Shown: positions 17,209-25,747 of the stretch, piece after piece
How the letters are laid out: each line of letters begins with the position of its first letter
Position numbering within the stretch: position 1 is the stretch's first letter
From: a bacterium OM1 bin76
GTDB taxonomy: Bacteria > Actinomycetota > Acidimicrobiia > Spongiisociales > ZC4RG35
Direction of reading: 5' to 3'
Length of the DNA: 64,000 bases
Assembly (NCBI GenBank): GCA_002238785.1
Contig: MPNA01000017.1
Coordinates: 1 to 64,000, forward strand
Notes under the pieces: generated by a model
Told to the model about the DNA's origin: nothing
What the model saw: the letters and a program-made list of their open reading frames with translations, nothing else
The model's database searches: none
Translations under genes and position numbers: made by a program

Positions 17209-18279
17209 ATGCCGGCATCTGGACTCCCTCCAGGAGAACGGCAGGGAACCGTCATGACGGTGACGGGCCCGGTGGCCGCCGCCGACATTGGGACGACACT
17301 GGTTCACGAGCACATCTTCCTCGACATGCGGCACGCTTACACCGAGGACCACCCCGACGCCCAGTACGGGCCACCGCAGATTCACATGCTGGGAGAATGG
17401 CGCCGCGACTATTCGAAGTTTCCGGATTTCATGGTCCTTGACGATGTCGATGTGGCCATCTCCGAGATATCCGAATTCGCAGAGTACGGCGGAAAGACCA
17501 TCGTGGATGCGACTCCGATCGGTCCTCGCCCTCGAAGCCCGCACCTCTACCCGGCCGGCCTCAGGACAGTGTCCACAGCTGTGGGTGTCAATGTGATCGC
17601 TGGATGCGGGTACTACATCCAGGCTTCCCATCCTGAGTATGTGAGCACGTCAAGTCCCGGGTCCCTGGCCGAGAGGATCGTCTCCGAGATAGAGGACGGC
17701 ATCAAGGGGACCGGCATCAGACCTGGTGTGATAGGCGAGATCGGACTGAGCCAACCCGTTGAAGAAGACGAGTGGAAGGTGCTCGAAGCTGCCTGCGTGG
17801 CGCAGAGACAGACGGGCCTCCCGCTCTACATACACCCCTACTTCGGAGCGAGGAGCAGGATCGCCCCCGAGGTCGCCCGGTTCGTGCTTCGTGGAGGGGT
17901 GGACCCACAGAAAGTCAACATGTGTCACATGGACGGCTACATGAACCTCGACTACCAGAGAAGCGTGGCGGATCTTGGCGTGTTCATCTCATTCGACAAC
18001 TTCGGCCTGGAGAACTACTACGACTCCATCGACTTCAGCTACAACAGCCACGACTCCCAGCGCCACGAACACCTACTCCGGTTGCTGGCTCTGGGGTACG
18101 CCGATCAGATACTGATCTCCCAGGACACCTGCTACAAGACCCAACTCAGACGGTACGGAGGCTATGGATACGCACACATCCTCCGCAACATCGTGCCTGC
18201 CCTACGTCATTGCGGGGTTGACCACACAACGTTGGAACGCATCCTGGTCAAGAACCCCCAACAACTGCTTAGCCATTAG
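17209..18279 (+). CDS. phosphotriesterase-family metal-dependent hydrolase
   Basis: A 356-residue amidohydrolase-superfamily TIM barrel. Metal ligands are visible: HEHIFLD (first two His), GVIGEIG (where the family has the bridging Lys or Glu; here Glu), YIHPYFG and CHMDG (two His), and ISQDTCYK (Asp). The start at 17209 is favoured by AAAGGA eight bases upstream; a TTG at 17173 is possible. The family includes lactonases and aryl-phosphate hydrolases; the natural substrate is not readable. It is monocistronic and convergent with the acyltransferase gene. Confidence 0.88.
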   Translation: MPASGLPPGERQGTVMTVTGPVAAADIGTTLVHEHIFLDMRHAYTEDHPDAQYGPPQIHMLGEWRRDYSKFPDFMVLDDVDVAISEISEFAEYGGKTIVDATPIGPRPRSPHLYPAGLRTVSTAVGVNVIAGCGYYIQASHPEYVSTSSPGSLAERIVSEIEDGIKGTGIRPGVIGEIGLSQPVEEDEWKVLEAACVAQRQTGLPLYIHPYFGARSRIAPEVARFVLRGGVDPQKVNMCHMDGYMNLDYQRSVADLGVFISFDNFGLENYYDSIDFSYNSHDSQRHEHLLRLLALGYADQILISQDTCYKTQLRRYGGYGYAHILRNIVPALRHCGVDHTTLERILVKNPQQLLSH

Positions 18280-18449
18280 CCCTTTGATTCTTCAAACCCC
18301 CGTCGGACCGACCTCCGACAGGACAAACTGAGCGGTCATCAACCTGTCCTGGCACCAGCCGAAGGCATCACTACTTGATTCGGCTACATTGATCCCGAAT
18401 CCGTCACTTGAATCCAGGTCAACATCGGACGGACCCATCTCAGGGGGAT

Positions 18450-19541
18450 CTAACCCGCCGTTTTGGGAACATCTTTCGTCTGCGAGCGCTTGGTCACCCG
18501 GTAGAGGACCAGGAGGGGCCAGGTGGCGATGGCGGGACCGATCAGCCAGATGGGTCTGGTCAGCCACCAATGGAGGGTGGGTTCGGCGGGCGGCACGTAG
18601 CCGAATCCGAACAGGATCGCCACCACCACCGCCATTCCGGTGGAGTGGAAGAGGTAGAGGGGCATGGCATGCTCGTTGATCCAACCGACCACCCGATTCA
18701 CCGAACCCCGTTCCAGCCAGATCAGCACCCTGGGCCGGATGACCAGCACCAGCCCCACCTGCAGAAAAGTCAGGGCAACAATTGCCAGGGTCGGCGGTCC
18801 CACGTTGGAGAAGCTCTCGCCGGGTACGCCCACCAACGAACGCGGGTAGAAGCCCATATTGGTGAGTGCGATGAGGCCGAACAGGCCTCCCCAGAACATC
18901 ATCCAGCCGGTTCTGGGAGGGGCGGCTACCAGCCGTTCGTAGAAAAACCCGAGTTGGTGAGCCAGCCCCCAGATCACCAGGAAGTTGACCCAGGCCGCCC
19001 AGCCCTGACCGTGGGCGAACCGGAGTACGTCCAGCACACCGGCCAGCCCCAGCAGCCACACCGCGGCAAGCTCCCCCCACCGCCGATGAGCCCGGATCGC
19101 GATCGGAGCGATGAGGACCATCACCACGTACACGACCAGGAACCACAGCGGCGACAGCACCAGGATCACGGCCGACCAGACCCAGGCCGGATCGACGGTG
19201 ACCTCCAGCAACCAACCGATGAGCATCCAAACCGCCACCAGACCGATCGCCGGCCCCAACAGCCTTCCCATCCGGCGTTTGAGGAACCGACGAGAGGTCC
19301 CAGGGGTGTAATGGCGGAAGGACCGGTGATGGGTGTACCCGCCCACGAAAAAGAACACCGGCATCACCTGCAGCACCCAGGTGGCCACCCAAAGGCCCCG
19401 GGTGAAACCGATCAGGTTGGCGGGCGACACCCTCTCCGGCGAGACCACCAGGATCGTGAACACCCAATGCCACATGACGACCACCACCAGCGAGAACGAG
19501 CGCAGGAAATCCACAAGCTGATCCCGATGCGATGGCGCCAT
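18450..19541 (-). CDS. acyltransferase 3 family membrane protein
   Basis: A 363-residue integral membrane protein with about ten hydrophobic helices. It has the N-terminal signature RDQLVDFLRSFSLVVVVMWH and FFFVGGYTHHRSF, the equivalent of the catalytic His region of acyltransferase-3/OafA proteins. It ends with a cytoplasmic basic tail (KRSQTKDVPK). Such enzymes O-acylate sugars or lipids of the envelope. No glycan genes are adjacent, so the acceptor is unknown. About 200 bp upstream separates it from the secreted SLH protein, which is transcribed in the same direction. Confidence 0.85.
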   Translation of the reverse strand: MAPSHRDQLVDFLRSFSLVVVVMWHWVFTILVVSPERVSPANLIGFTRGLWVATWVLQVMPVFFFVGGYTHHRSFRHYTPGTSRRFLKRRMGRLLGPAIGLVAVWMLIGWLLEVTVDPAWVWSAVILVLSPLWFLVVYVVMVLIAPIAIRAHRRWGELAAVWLLGLAGVLDVLRFAHGQGWAAWVNFLVIWGLAHQLGFFYERLVAAPPRTGWMMFWGGLFGLIALTNMGFYPRSLVGVPGESFSNVGPPTLAIVALTFLQVGLVLVIRPRVLIWLERGSVNRVVGWINEHAMPLYLFHSTGMAVVVAILFGFGYVPPAEPTLHWWLTRPIWLIGPAIATWPLLVLYRVTKRSQTKDVPKTAG

Positions 19542-19742
19542 CCACTCAGAATCCTACCCCCAGGCCCGGACTCGCCACTGCCCGGGGCGTCGAAAGCCCA
19601 ACCTGTCACACCCGTTGGTTCCGAAAGCGTGACCCGGTTATCTGAGACCATCCAGCCACTCGGTGACGATGAACGGGGTGCGCCCAGTCGGTCCTCGTAC
19701 GTTGAAGACCGTTGATCCCTGCCACCCTCACGGGTTGGGCGC

Positions 19743-21287
19743 CTAAGGTGTGCAGGCCTCTCCGTCGTTGTTTCCGTCAAGGCGATCGTAATCTCTTCCA
19801 ACCACGGTCAGGGGTTTGTACCTGCGGGGAATGTCTCCGCAGTTGACATCGTTGCTGGTGTTACCCAGGGCGGGGATTTCCTCGCACGGATCACCGACTG
19901 CGGAGGTGTACGGGCAGGCCTGGCTGGCGGTCCGGGCGCCATCGGTGTCTGCGCCCGATCCGGCTGTGTCCCCCGTGGCGGCGACGGTGGTGGTGTGAAG
20001 GGTCACCGGGTGATCACAGGTGCCGAGCATCACCTCCAGTCCGGTTATCTCGGCCCGGTCGGAAGTCAAGTTCCAAACGGTCTTGACTGTTATCCAGTCA
20101 ATCGCATAATCACACCAGGCGTCCTGGTCGGACGGTTTCCACTCCGCCGGGTCACGCGATCCCTTCGAACGGTTCGAAGAGGCGCTGACCGCGGTCAGCG
20201 CCTCCGGGTGGGCTATGTCGTTGGCGTACTGTCGTTTGCGAAGAGCATCCCATCGCCACCCTCCCGAAGAGTGCGCTTCGGCCAACGGCACCATATGGTC
20301 AATGTCCAATTCGGACGAGTTGCTGATCGTTCGGCCGTCGTACCATGAAAACCACGTACCGTCAGGTCGTTGTTCTTCCTCCAACACAGCACACCGGGTG
20401 TTGCATTGCGACCTGACCCGGGTCCACGACCCGTACAGGCTCCGACTGTATGAGACACCACCATCGCTCTCGTTAGCCAACCGCACTTCCAACTCGACCC
20501 CGCCGACCGACTCTGCAACTTCCGAAGCGACCGATCCGGCGCCCTCCCCACTGATGGTGGCGGTGGGTACCACACTTGACGGAAGCGGAGCCTGTGACGG
20601 CCGGCAAGTGTCGGGAGCCAATGCCCTGCACAGGAAGAGCACCATCTCTTCTCGTGAGACGTTGGCGCCGAACCCGAAGACGCCCGGTGCGATACCACCG
20701 GTGATTCCCTGATCGAAGGCCCAACCTATCGGAACGTTCGCCCAGTGGCTGCGGTCCGCTGGCAGATCTCCGTAGACTGCGCTGCCCACGGATCCTCCGG
20801 TTGGCGATCCGCTGGCCCGATACATAAGCGTCATCATCTGCTCGCGGGTGAGAGTCCGGGGACCTCCAAACTCAGTGGCGCTCACCCCGCTGGTGATTCC
20901 TCGGTTGACCGCCCAACCCACCGAGTAGTCAGCCCAGTGATCAGCCGGCACGTCAACAAACCGGTCACTACCCCGGCTGCTGCGGCAATTGCCGGGGTCG
21001 TATGCCCGACACAAGAAGGTGACCATCTGATACCGGTCAAGAGTCTGACCCACCCCGAAACGGTTGTTGCCCACCCCACTGGTGATCCCGTTCTCGGCTG
21101 CCCAGTCGATCGCAACTGCTGCAACATGACCCTCAGGAACATCCTCGAATTCGGGCGCCGTCTGCGAAAAAATCGTTGGAACGCCGACCAGGAGACCAAT
21201 CGCTGCCGCCGCCACAGCCGTCACCGCGACCGTAATCACAGACCGCCCCCGCCGACGCCTCACACCCAGGACCTCCCAGACACCCAT
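19743..21287 (-). CDS. secreted SLH-repeat protein with HNH nuclease and excalibur domains
   Basis: 514 residues. A cytoplasmic basic start (RRRRGR) precedes one hydrophobic segment (19-41), a signal or anchor. Three S-layer-homology-like repeats follow at about 45-100, 107-160 and 172-222, each with a WA..GI.(S/G)G....F core. After a Ser/Pro/Thr linker comes an HNH-type module centred on DIDHMVPLAEA (328-338), with NRSKGSRDPAEW, as in actinobacterial secreted HNH proteins. The C-terminus (~478-514) is an excalibur calcium-binding motif ending DYDRLDGNNDGEAC. It reads as a wall-attached extracellular nuclease. The exact activity is inferred. Confidence 0.88.
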   Translation of the reverse strand: MGVWEVLGVRRRRGRSVITVAVTAVAAAAIGLLVGVPTIFSQTAPEFEDVPEGHVAAVAIDWAAENGITSGVGNNRFGVGQTLDRYQMVTFLCRAYDPGNCRSSRGSDRFVDVPADHWADYSVGWAVNRGITSGVSATEFGGPRTLTREQMMTLMYRASGSPTGGSVGSAVYGDLPADRSHWANVPIGWAFDQGITGGIAPGVFGFGANVSREEMVLFLCRALAPDTCRPSQAPLPSSVVPTATISGEGAGSVASEVAESVGGVELEVRLANESDGGVSYSRSLYGSWTRVRSQCNTRCAVLEEEQRPDGTWFSWYDGRTISNSSELDIDHMVPLAEAHSSGGWRWDALRKRQYANDIAHPEALTAVSASSNRSKGSRDPAEWKPSDQDAWCDYAIDWITVKTVWNLTSDRAEITGLEVMLGTCDHPVTLHTTTVAATGDTAGSGADTDGARTASQACPYTSAVGDPCEEIPALGNTSNDVNCGDIPRRYKPLTVVGRDYDRLDGNNDGEACTP

Positions 21288-21376
21288 TCCATTGACCGAT
21301 GTTGAGAGTCATCCATAGCGAAAGGTCAGTATAAGGTGAATACCCTCCTACCGCTTATTATCTCCCAAGGCGCACC

Positions 21377-21478
21377 GTGTCGGAGACCTTGAATCTCTGC
21401 GCGGATGCCATGGCCGAGGCGGGCCGGTTCGGCATATTCACGCTGATGCACTTCGTCCACGCCCGTAAACCTGGTTAG
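21377..21478 (+). CDS. very small ORF, possibly a gene remnant
   Basis: The 298 bp between the SLH gene and the oxoamine synthase hold a 33-codon frame starting GTG with a natural-looking peptide (CADAMAEAGRFGIFTLMHFV). No ribosome site stands out. The rest of the gap should contain the divergent promoters, but no clear box was found. Confidence 0.25.
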   Translation: MSETLNLCADAMAEAGRFGIFTLMHFVHARKPG

Positions 21479-21585
21479 CTCAACCCCACGTTCCCATCTG
21501 GCCCACGCAGTCACAGAAGCGAAGCGGCTATCAGGAAACTGTTCCGTGCTGGAACTGCATTCTCGGCTGCCGGCGATACTCTTTG

Positions 21586-22839
21586 ATGGGGATTCGCTGC
21601 CGTGAGGCCGGAGTGCCGCTGGACCGATTGATCCCTGAACTGGACCGCCTTGTGGCCCAACTCGATGAACAGGGGACGGCCAAGGGTGCCGAACTTGTCA
21701 TACGGCAGGTCCTTCCCGCGCAGGGGGAGCGGGGTCCCAGGTACCTCTTGGAAGGCCGAGGGGACCGGGCCTTCATCCGGATGAATTCCAATTCCTACCT
21801 CGGGCTGGCGTTGCATCCCGAAGTGATCGGTGCTGAGGAGACCACCGCAAAACAGGTGGGAACCGGGCCCGGCGCGGTGCGTTTCATCGTGGGCACTCAC
21901 ACTCCCCATGTGGAACTGGAGCGCGCCCTGGCCGCCTTCCACGGACGGGAGGATGGGATGATCTTCTCATCGGCCTATGCAGCCGTGATGGGGACTCTGG
22001 TGTCCCTCGTGGACCCGACCACGGCGGTGATCTCCGACGAACTGAATCACAACTCCATAATCAACGCCATCCGCCTGAGCCGGCCCCTGATCAAATCCGT
22101 ATACCCCCACTTGGACATGGAGGCGCTTGACCGACAACTGGCTGACGCGGCCGGTCGGGCGAGACGGGCGATAGTCGTGACCGACGGCATCTTCTCCATG
22201 CGCGGCGACCATGCTCCGCTGGACGAGATAGTGGGAATCGCTCGCCGCCACGATCACAACTTTCCTGAGAACGTGGTGGTGGTCGTGGATGACTCGCACG
22301 GGGTGGGCGCCATCGGAACCACGGGCCGGGGCACGGAGGAATACACTGCGAGTCCCCCCGCCGACGTCCTGATCGGCACCCTGGGCAAGGCGCTTGCAGT
22401 CAACGGAGGGTACGTGGTCTCCCGTAGCACGGTGATCCGGTACCTGCGGGAGACCTCACCCTTCTACATCTACTCGAACCCGATCACCGCTGCCGAGGCA
22501 AGCGCCGCCCTCACCGCCCTAGGGATCCTGGACAGTCCGGAAGGGACGACCCTCCTAGAACGCCTGCGACGCATTACTCGACGACTGGAGTCCCAGTTGA
22601 CGGGTCTGAATTACGAGGTCATCCCGGGCGAACACCCCATCGTGCCCCTGATGCTGCGGGACACCGGGGAGACCCGAAGGTTGGTGGCGGCCCTCTTCGA
22701 CGGCGGGATCCTGGCGACCGGCCTTGCCTACCCGGTGGTACCCCGGGGCGATGAGGAGATTCGCTTGCAGGTCAACGCCGATCACACTCCCGGCGATCTC
22801 GACAAGGTCGTCTCGGTGCTGGCCGCGGCGCGCCGCTAG
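21586..22839 (+). CDS. alpha-oxoamine synthase (KBL/BioF-like PLP enzyme)
   Basis: A 417-residue fold-type I PLP enzyme of the group joining an amino acid to an acyl-CoA (2-amino-3-ketobutyrate CoA ligase, 8-amino-7-oxononanoate synthase). Visible blocks: NSNSYLGLALHPEV, GTGPGAVRFIVGTH, the PLP Asp in VVVVDDSHGVGAIG and the Schiff-base Lys in GTLGKALAVNGGY. The Kbl-like NSNSYLGL and RFIVGTHTPH motifs favour a glycine C-acetyltransferase-type reaction, but no threonine dehydrogenase lies nearby. Start at ATG 21586 is uncertain; there is no strong ribosome site. Confidence 0.9.
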   Translation: MGIRCREAGVPLDRLIPELDRLVAQLDEQGTAKGAELVIRQVLPAQGERGPRYLLEGRGDRAFIRMNSNSYLGLALHPEVIGAEETTAKQVGTGPGAVRFIVGTHTPHVELERALAAFHGREDGMIFSSAYAAVMGTLVSLVDPTTAVISDELNHNSIINAIRLSRPLIKSVYPHLDMEALDRQLADAAGRARRAIVVTDGIFSMRGDHAPLDEIVGIARRHDHNFPENVVVVVDDSHGVGAIGTTGRGTEEYTASPPADVLIGTLGKALAVNGGYVVSRSTVIRYLRETSPFYIYSNPITAAEASAALTALGILDSPEGTTLLERLRRITRRLESQLTGLNYEVIPGEHPIVPLMLRDTGETRRLVAALFDGGILATGLAYPVVPRGDEEIRLQVNADHTPGDLDKVVSVLAAARR

Positions 22840-22993
22840 CAGGGACTGTCACCCGGCTAACCCTGTCACCAGGGCGTGAGCCAAGTTTCCCGACCGGTAA
22901 GGACCGGCTCATCCTCGCTTCCCCACCGCCTCGAAAGACCTGGCGCCCTATCCCTATCGGAAGCCGGCACACCGAGCGCAGTCGCCCGAGGCC

Positions 22994-23836
22994 TTATCCG
23001 ACTCCGGCGAGAAACTCCGCAAGGACGGCGTTGAATCTCTCCGGGTATTCCCAGAACATCATGTGGCCGCCGAAGACTTCAACCCGTGAATTGGGGCAGT
23101 GCTCCGCAAGATAGGGCCTGGCCGCCTCCGCCCAGTGCTCGGCAACCACGAACAGAGAGGGAATGTCGGCATCCACCGCTACGGCCTCGTTTTGATAGTT
23201 ACCGAAGCAGGCGTCAGCGAGTAGCGAGGCCGCCATCAGGGGTGGGGTGGAGAGCGACTGCTCCACGATCCATGCGGTCAGCTCAGGCGACATCTCCTGC
23301 TCGATCATGACGTTGTCGGCATACCAGATGATCACGCCGCGTAGTCCCTGTGCTGTCTGGACACCCTGATAGAACCCGGCCAGTTCCTCAATCGAGCCCT
23401 CCATCCAGTCGGTCTCATCACAGCTCATACCGATCGGCGGCATGTCCACCGACACATGCCCGACCAGACCCGACGTTCCGTGGTCCCGGACGTAGTGCCA
23501 GGTGGCCGTCGATCCCGTCGACCAACCCAGGAGCACCGGATTCTCGACATCGAGATGATCCAGCAGTTTTGACAGGTCCCCCGCCTGGGTTGCGTAATTG
23601 TTGCCTTCAAGCGTCACCGTGGAGCGACCCTGGCTGCGGGGGTCAAACGATATGACCCGGTGGCTCTCGGAGAATGCAGCAAACTGATGATCGAAGACCT
23701 TGGTGGTGAAGGTCCATCCCGGAACCAGAACCAACGGGGGCCCCTCACCCTCGTCTTCGTAATAAATGGCGACACCCGGATCCACCTCCAAGTAGTCGCC
23801 GGCACGGTGGGTCTCCGAACTGATTGCGCTTGCCAT
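22994..23836 (-). CDS. alpha/beta hydrolase
   Basis: 280 residues with the classical fold. An oxyanion-region LVLVPGWTFTTKVFDHQ is followed by the nucleophile elbow LGWSTGS (Ser), the acid region VDADIPSLFVVAEHW and the catalytic His in FGGHMMFWEYP. I place the start at ATG 23836 because GGAGGAG precedes it by a few bases; the longer frame to 24046 lacks support. It resembles epoxide hydrolase or haloperoxidase-like esterases. Substrate unknown. It is divergent from the molybdoenzyme operon. Confidence 0.88.
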   Translation of the reverse strand: MASAISSETHRAGDYLEVDPGVAIYYEDEGEGPPLVLVPGWTFTTKVFDHQFAAFSESHRVISFDPRSQGRSTVTLEGNNYATQAGDLSKLLDHLDVENPVLLGWSTGSTATWHYVRDHGTSGLVGHVSVDMPPIGMSCDETDWMEGSIEELAGFYQGVQTAQGLRGVIIWYADNVMIEQEMSPELTAWIVEQSLSTPPLMAASLLADACFGNYQNEAVAVDADIPSLFVVAEHWAEAARPYLAEHCPNSRVEVFGGHMMFWEYPERFNAVLAEFLAGVG

Positions 23837-24133
23837 GGGTCTCCTCCTTATGGGAACGCACTGTCTTGCTCCGATGGTACAAACCCTCCGAGCCACGGCG
23901 CCGAGCAGAGGGACCGCGTTGGCGTCTATTCCCCGGTGACGCCAAGAGAATTGAGCACCAGAGGACCGGGAGACCGTCATCCCGAGAAGGAATCGACGTC
24001 GACCCTTCGCTTGACTGACTCGAACGCAACCGGCCCCTCGATCCATATCGCGCCTCTGTCATCGGGAGAGGAGAAGAGACTCCGGGTCGTCTTCCGGCCG
24101 GTATCGTTGGGCACTGCCAAACAGAAGTCTCCG

Positions 24134-25747
24134 ATGGGCTTCACAAGCGGACCGGGAAGGAGCGCCTTGCAGTACGGTTTCGTCATCGACCAGACGGCGT
24201 GCATCGGTTGTCACGCCTGTACGGTGGCCTGTAAGACCGAGCACGATGTTCCCCTGGGAGTGAACCGCACTTGGGTGAAGTACATCGAGAGCGGCACCTG
24301 GCCCGACACCAAGCGGTCCTTCTCGGTGATGCGATGCAACCATTGCAGCGACGCCCCCTGCGTCTCCATCTGCCCCACCGGCGCCCTGTTCCGCCGGCCC
24401 GACGGCATCGTCGACTTCGACACCAGCCTGTGCATCGGATGCAAGAGTTGCATGCAAGCCTGTCCCTACGACGCCCTCTACATCGATCCGGTGGACCAAA
24501 CCGCCCAGAAGTGCAACTACTGCGTGCACCGCGTCGAGGTGGGGTTGGAGCCCGCCTGTGTTGTGGTGTGCCCCGAAGGGGCCATTATCTCCGGTGACCT
24601 GGACGATCCGACCACCCCCATCTCGCGCTTCGTCAACGGCGAGGCCCTGCTTCAGCGGTCCCCCGAGCAAGGCACGCGGCCCAACCTGTGGTACCGGGGA
24701 GTGGATGAAGCCGCTATCGACCCCCTGGGCGCCGTCGATCCCGGAGACGGGGGGATCTGGCGGGACCCGGCGCCGTCGTTCATGACCGTCGATCTGACCC
24801 CACCGACCCCCAAAGGGAAAAACGGCCGCAACCACCAGAGTCCCCCGTCCGCTGACCGTGGCGCTGACGGCCCTCCCCGGGTTGTCTACAACACCGACCA
24901 TCCCATGCCCTGGGGATGGCGGGTGTCAAGCTACTTTCTCACCAAGGGCATCTCGGCAGGGATCGTCATGGCCCTGGCATTGTCACTCCTGTTCGGCGCC
25001 GACTCCCAGAGTGCCTTCGCCCGGTGGGGCGCTCCGCTCATCGCCGGGGTCTTCCTGGCAATCACCGGCGTGCTGCTGGTGGCCGACCTCAAGCGTCCCG
25101 ACCGCTTCTACTACCTGCTCACCAAGGGCAATCCCGGATCCTGGCTGGTCAAGGGCGCCTGGATCCTCGGCGCCCATGCGGTGATCCTTGGCCTGTGGTT
25201 CCTGTTCGGCCTGACAGGCGCCGGATTCGTCCCGGTGTTCATCTGGGCGTCGGCGGCCGTGGGCCTGGGCGTAGCCGGCTACACCGCTTTTTTGTTCGGA
25301 CAGGCGGAGGGCCGGGACCTGTGGCAGGCGCCCACCCTCATATGGCACATGCTGGCCGCCGCCCTGGCGGTAGGAGGCGGCGCCGGATTGCTGGCCGCCG
25401 CAATATTCGATTTGGGAGCGCCGTCCCGTGAGGCGTTTGCCTGGGCCCTGGTGGCAGGAGCAGCGGCGCTCGCCCTGGTTGCGGCGGTCGAACTGGTCTC
25501 CAGCCACCCCACCCGCAACCACGCCGCCGGCATGTACCACTTGACTAAAGGCGCTCATGCCAGGGAATGGTGGCTGGGAGGACAGGTGCTCGGAGTGGTG
25601 GCGCCCCTGGTGCTGGGGGTGGTGTTCCTGGCCGGCGCCGGCGTCCCCCTGTGGGTATCTCAATTGGGAGGGTTGGCAGCCTTGGTGGGCATCTGGTTCG
25701 CCGACGACGCCTTCGTGAGGGCCGGACAGAGCGTGCCGCTGTCGTGA
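24134..25747 (+). CDS. fused [4Fe-4S] ferredoxin / NrfD membrane subunit of a molybdoenzyme
   Basis: A ~537-residue fusion of two subunits normally encoded separately. Residues ~15-200 form a DmsB/PsrB-like four-cluster ferredoxin (CIGCHACTVAC, CNHCSDAPCVSIC, CIGCKSCMQAC, CNYC...CVVVC). After a ~70-residue linker, eight or nine hydrophobic helices from ~255 on form an NrfD/PsrC quinone-interacting subunit. The ATG at 24134 has a weak ribosome site; a TTG at 24167 behind AAGGAG is an alternative. The stop overlaps the catalytic gene by GTGA. No Tat signal is present, so the FeS domain may face the cytoplasm. Confidence 0.9.
   Translation: MGFTSGPGRSALQYGFVIDQTACIGCHACTVACKTEHDVPLGVNRTWVKYIESGTWPDTKRSFSVMRCNHCSDAPCVSICPTGALFRRPDGIVDFDTSLCIGCKSCMQACPYDALYIDPVDQTAQKCNYCVHRVEVGLEPACVVVCPEGAIISGDLDDPTTPISRFVNGEALLQRSPEQGTRPNLWYRGVDEAAIDPLGAVDPGDGGIWRDPAPSFMTVDLTPPTPKGKNGRNHQSPPSADRGADGPPRVVYNTDHPMPWGWRVSSYFLTKGISAGIVMALALSLLFGADSQSAFARWGAPLIAGVFLAITGVLLVADLKRPDRFYYLLTKGNPGSWLVKGAWILGAHAVILGLWFLFGLTGAGFVPVFIWASAAVGLGVAGYTAFLFGQAEGRDLWQAPTLIWHMLAAALAVGGGAGLLAAAIFDLGAPSREAFAWALVAGAAALALVAAVELVSSHPTRNHAAGMYHLTKGAHAREWWLGGQVLGVVAPLVLGVVFLAGAGVPLWVSQLGGLAALVGIWFADDAFVRAGQSVPLS

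Noticed and set aside
18408-19715. 435-codon plus-strand open frame
   Set aside because: It is rich in His, Pro, Gln and Arg with no hydrophobic core, lies exactly antisense to the acyltransferase 3 gene, and is a high-GC shadow frame.
20163-20179. 17-bp palindrome CTTCGAACGGTTCGAAG resembling an SOS box
   Set aside because: The two half sites are separated by 1 base rather than 4 and it lies deep inside the SLH-HNH coding sequence.
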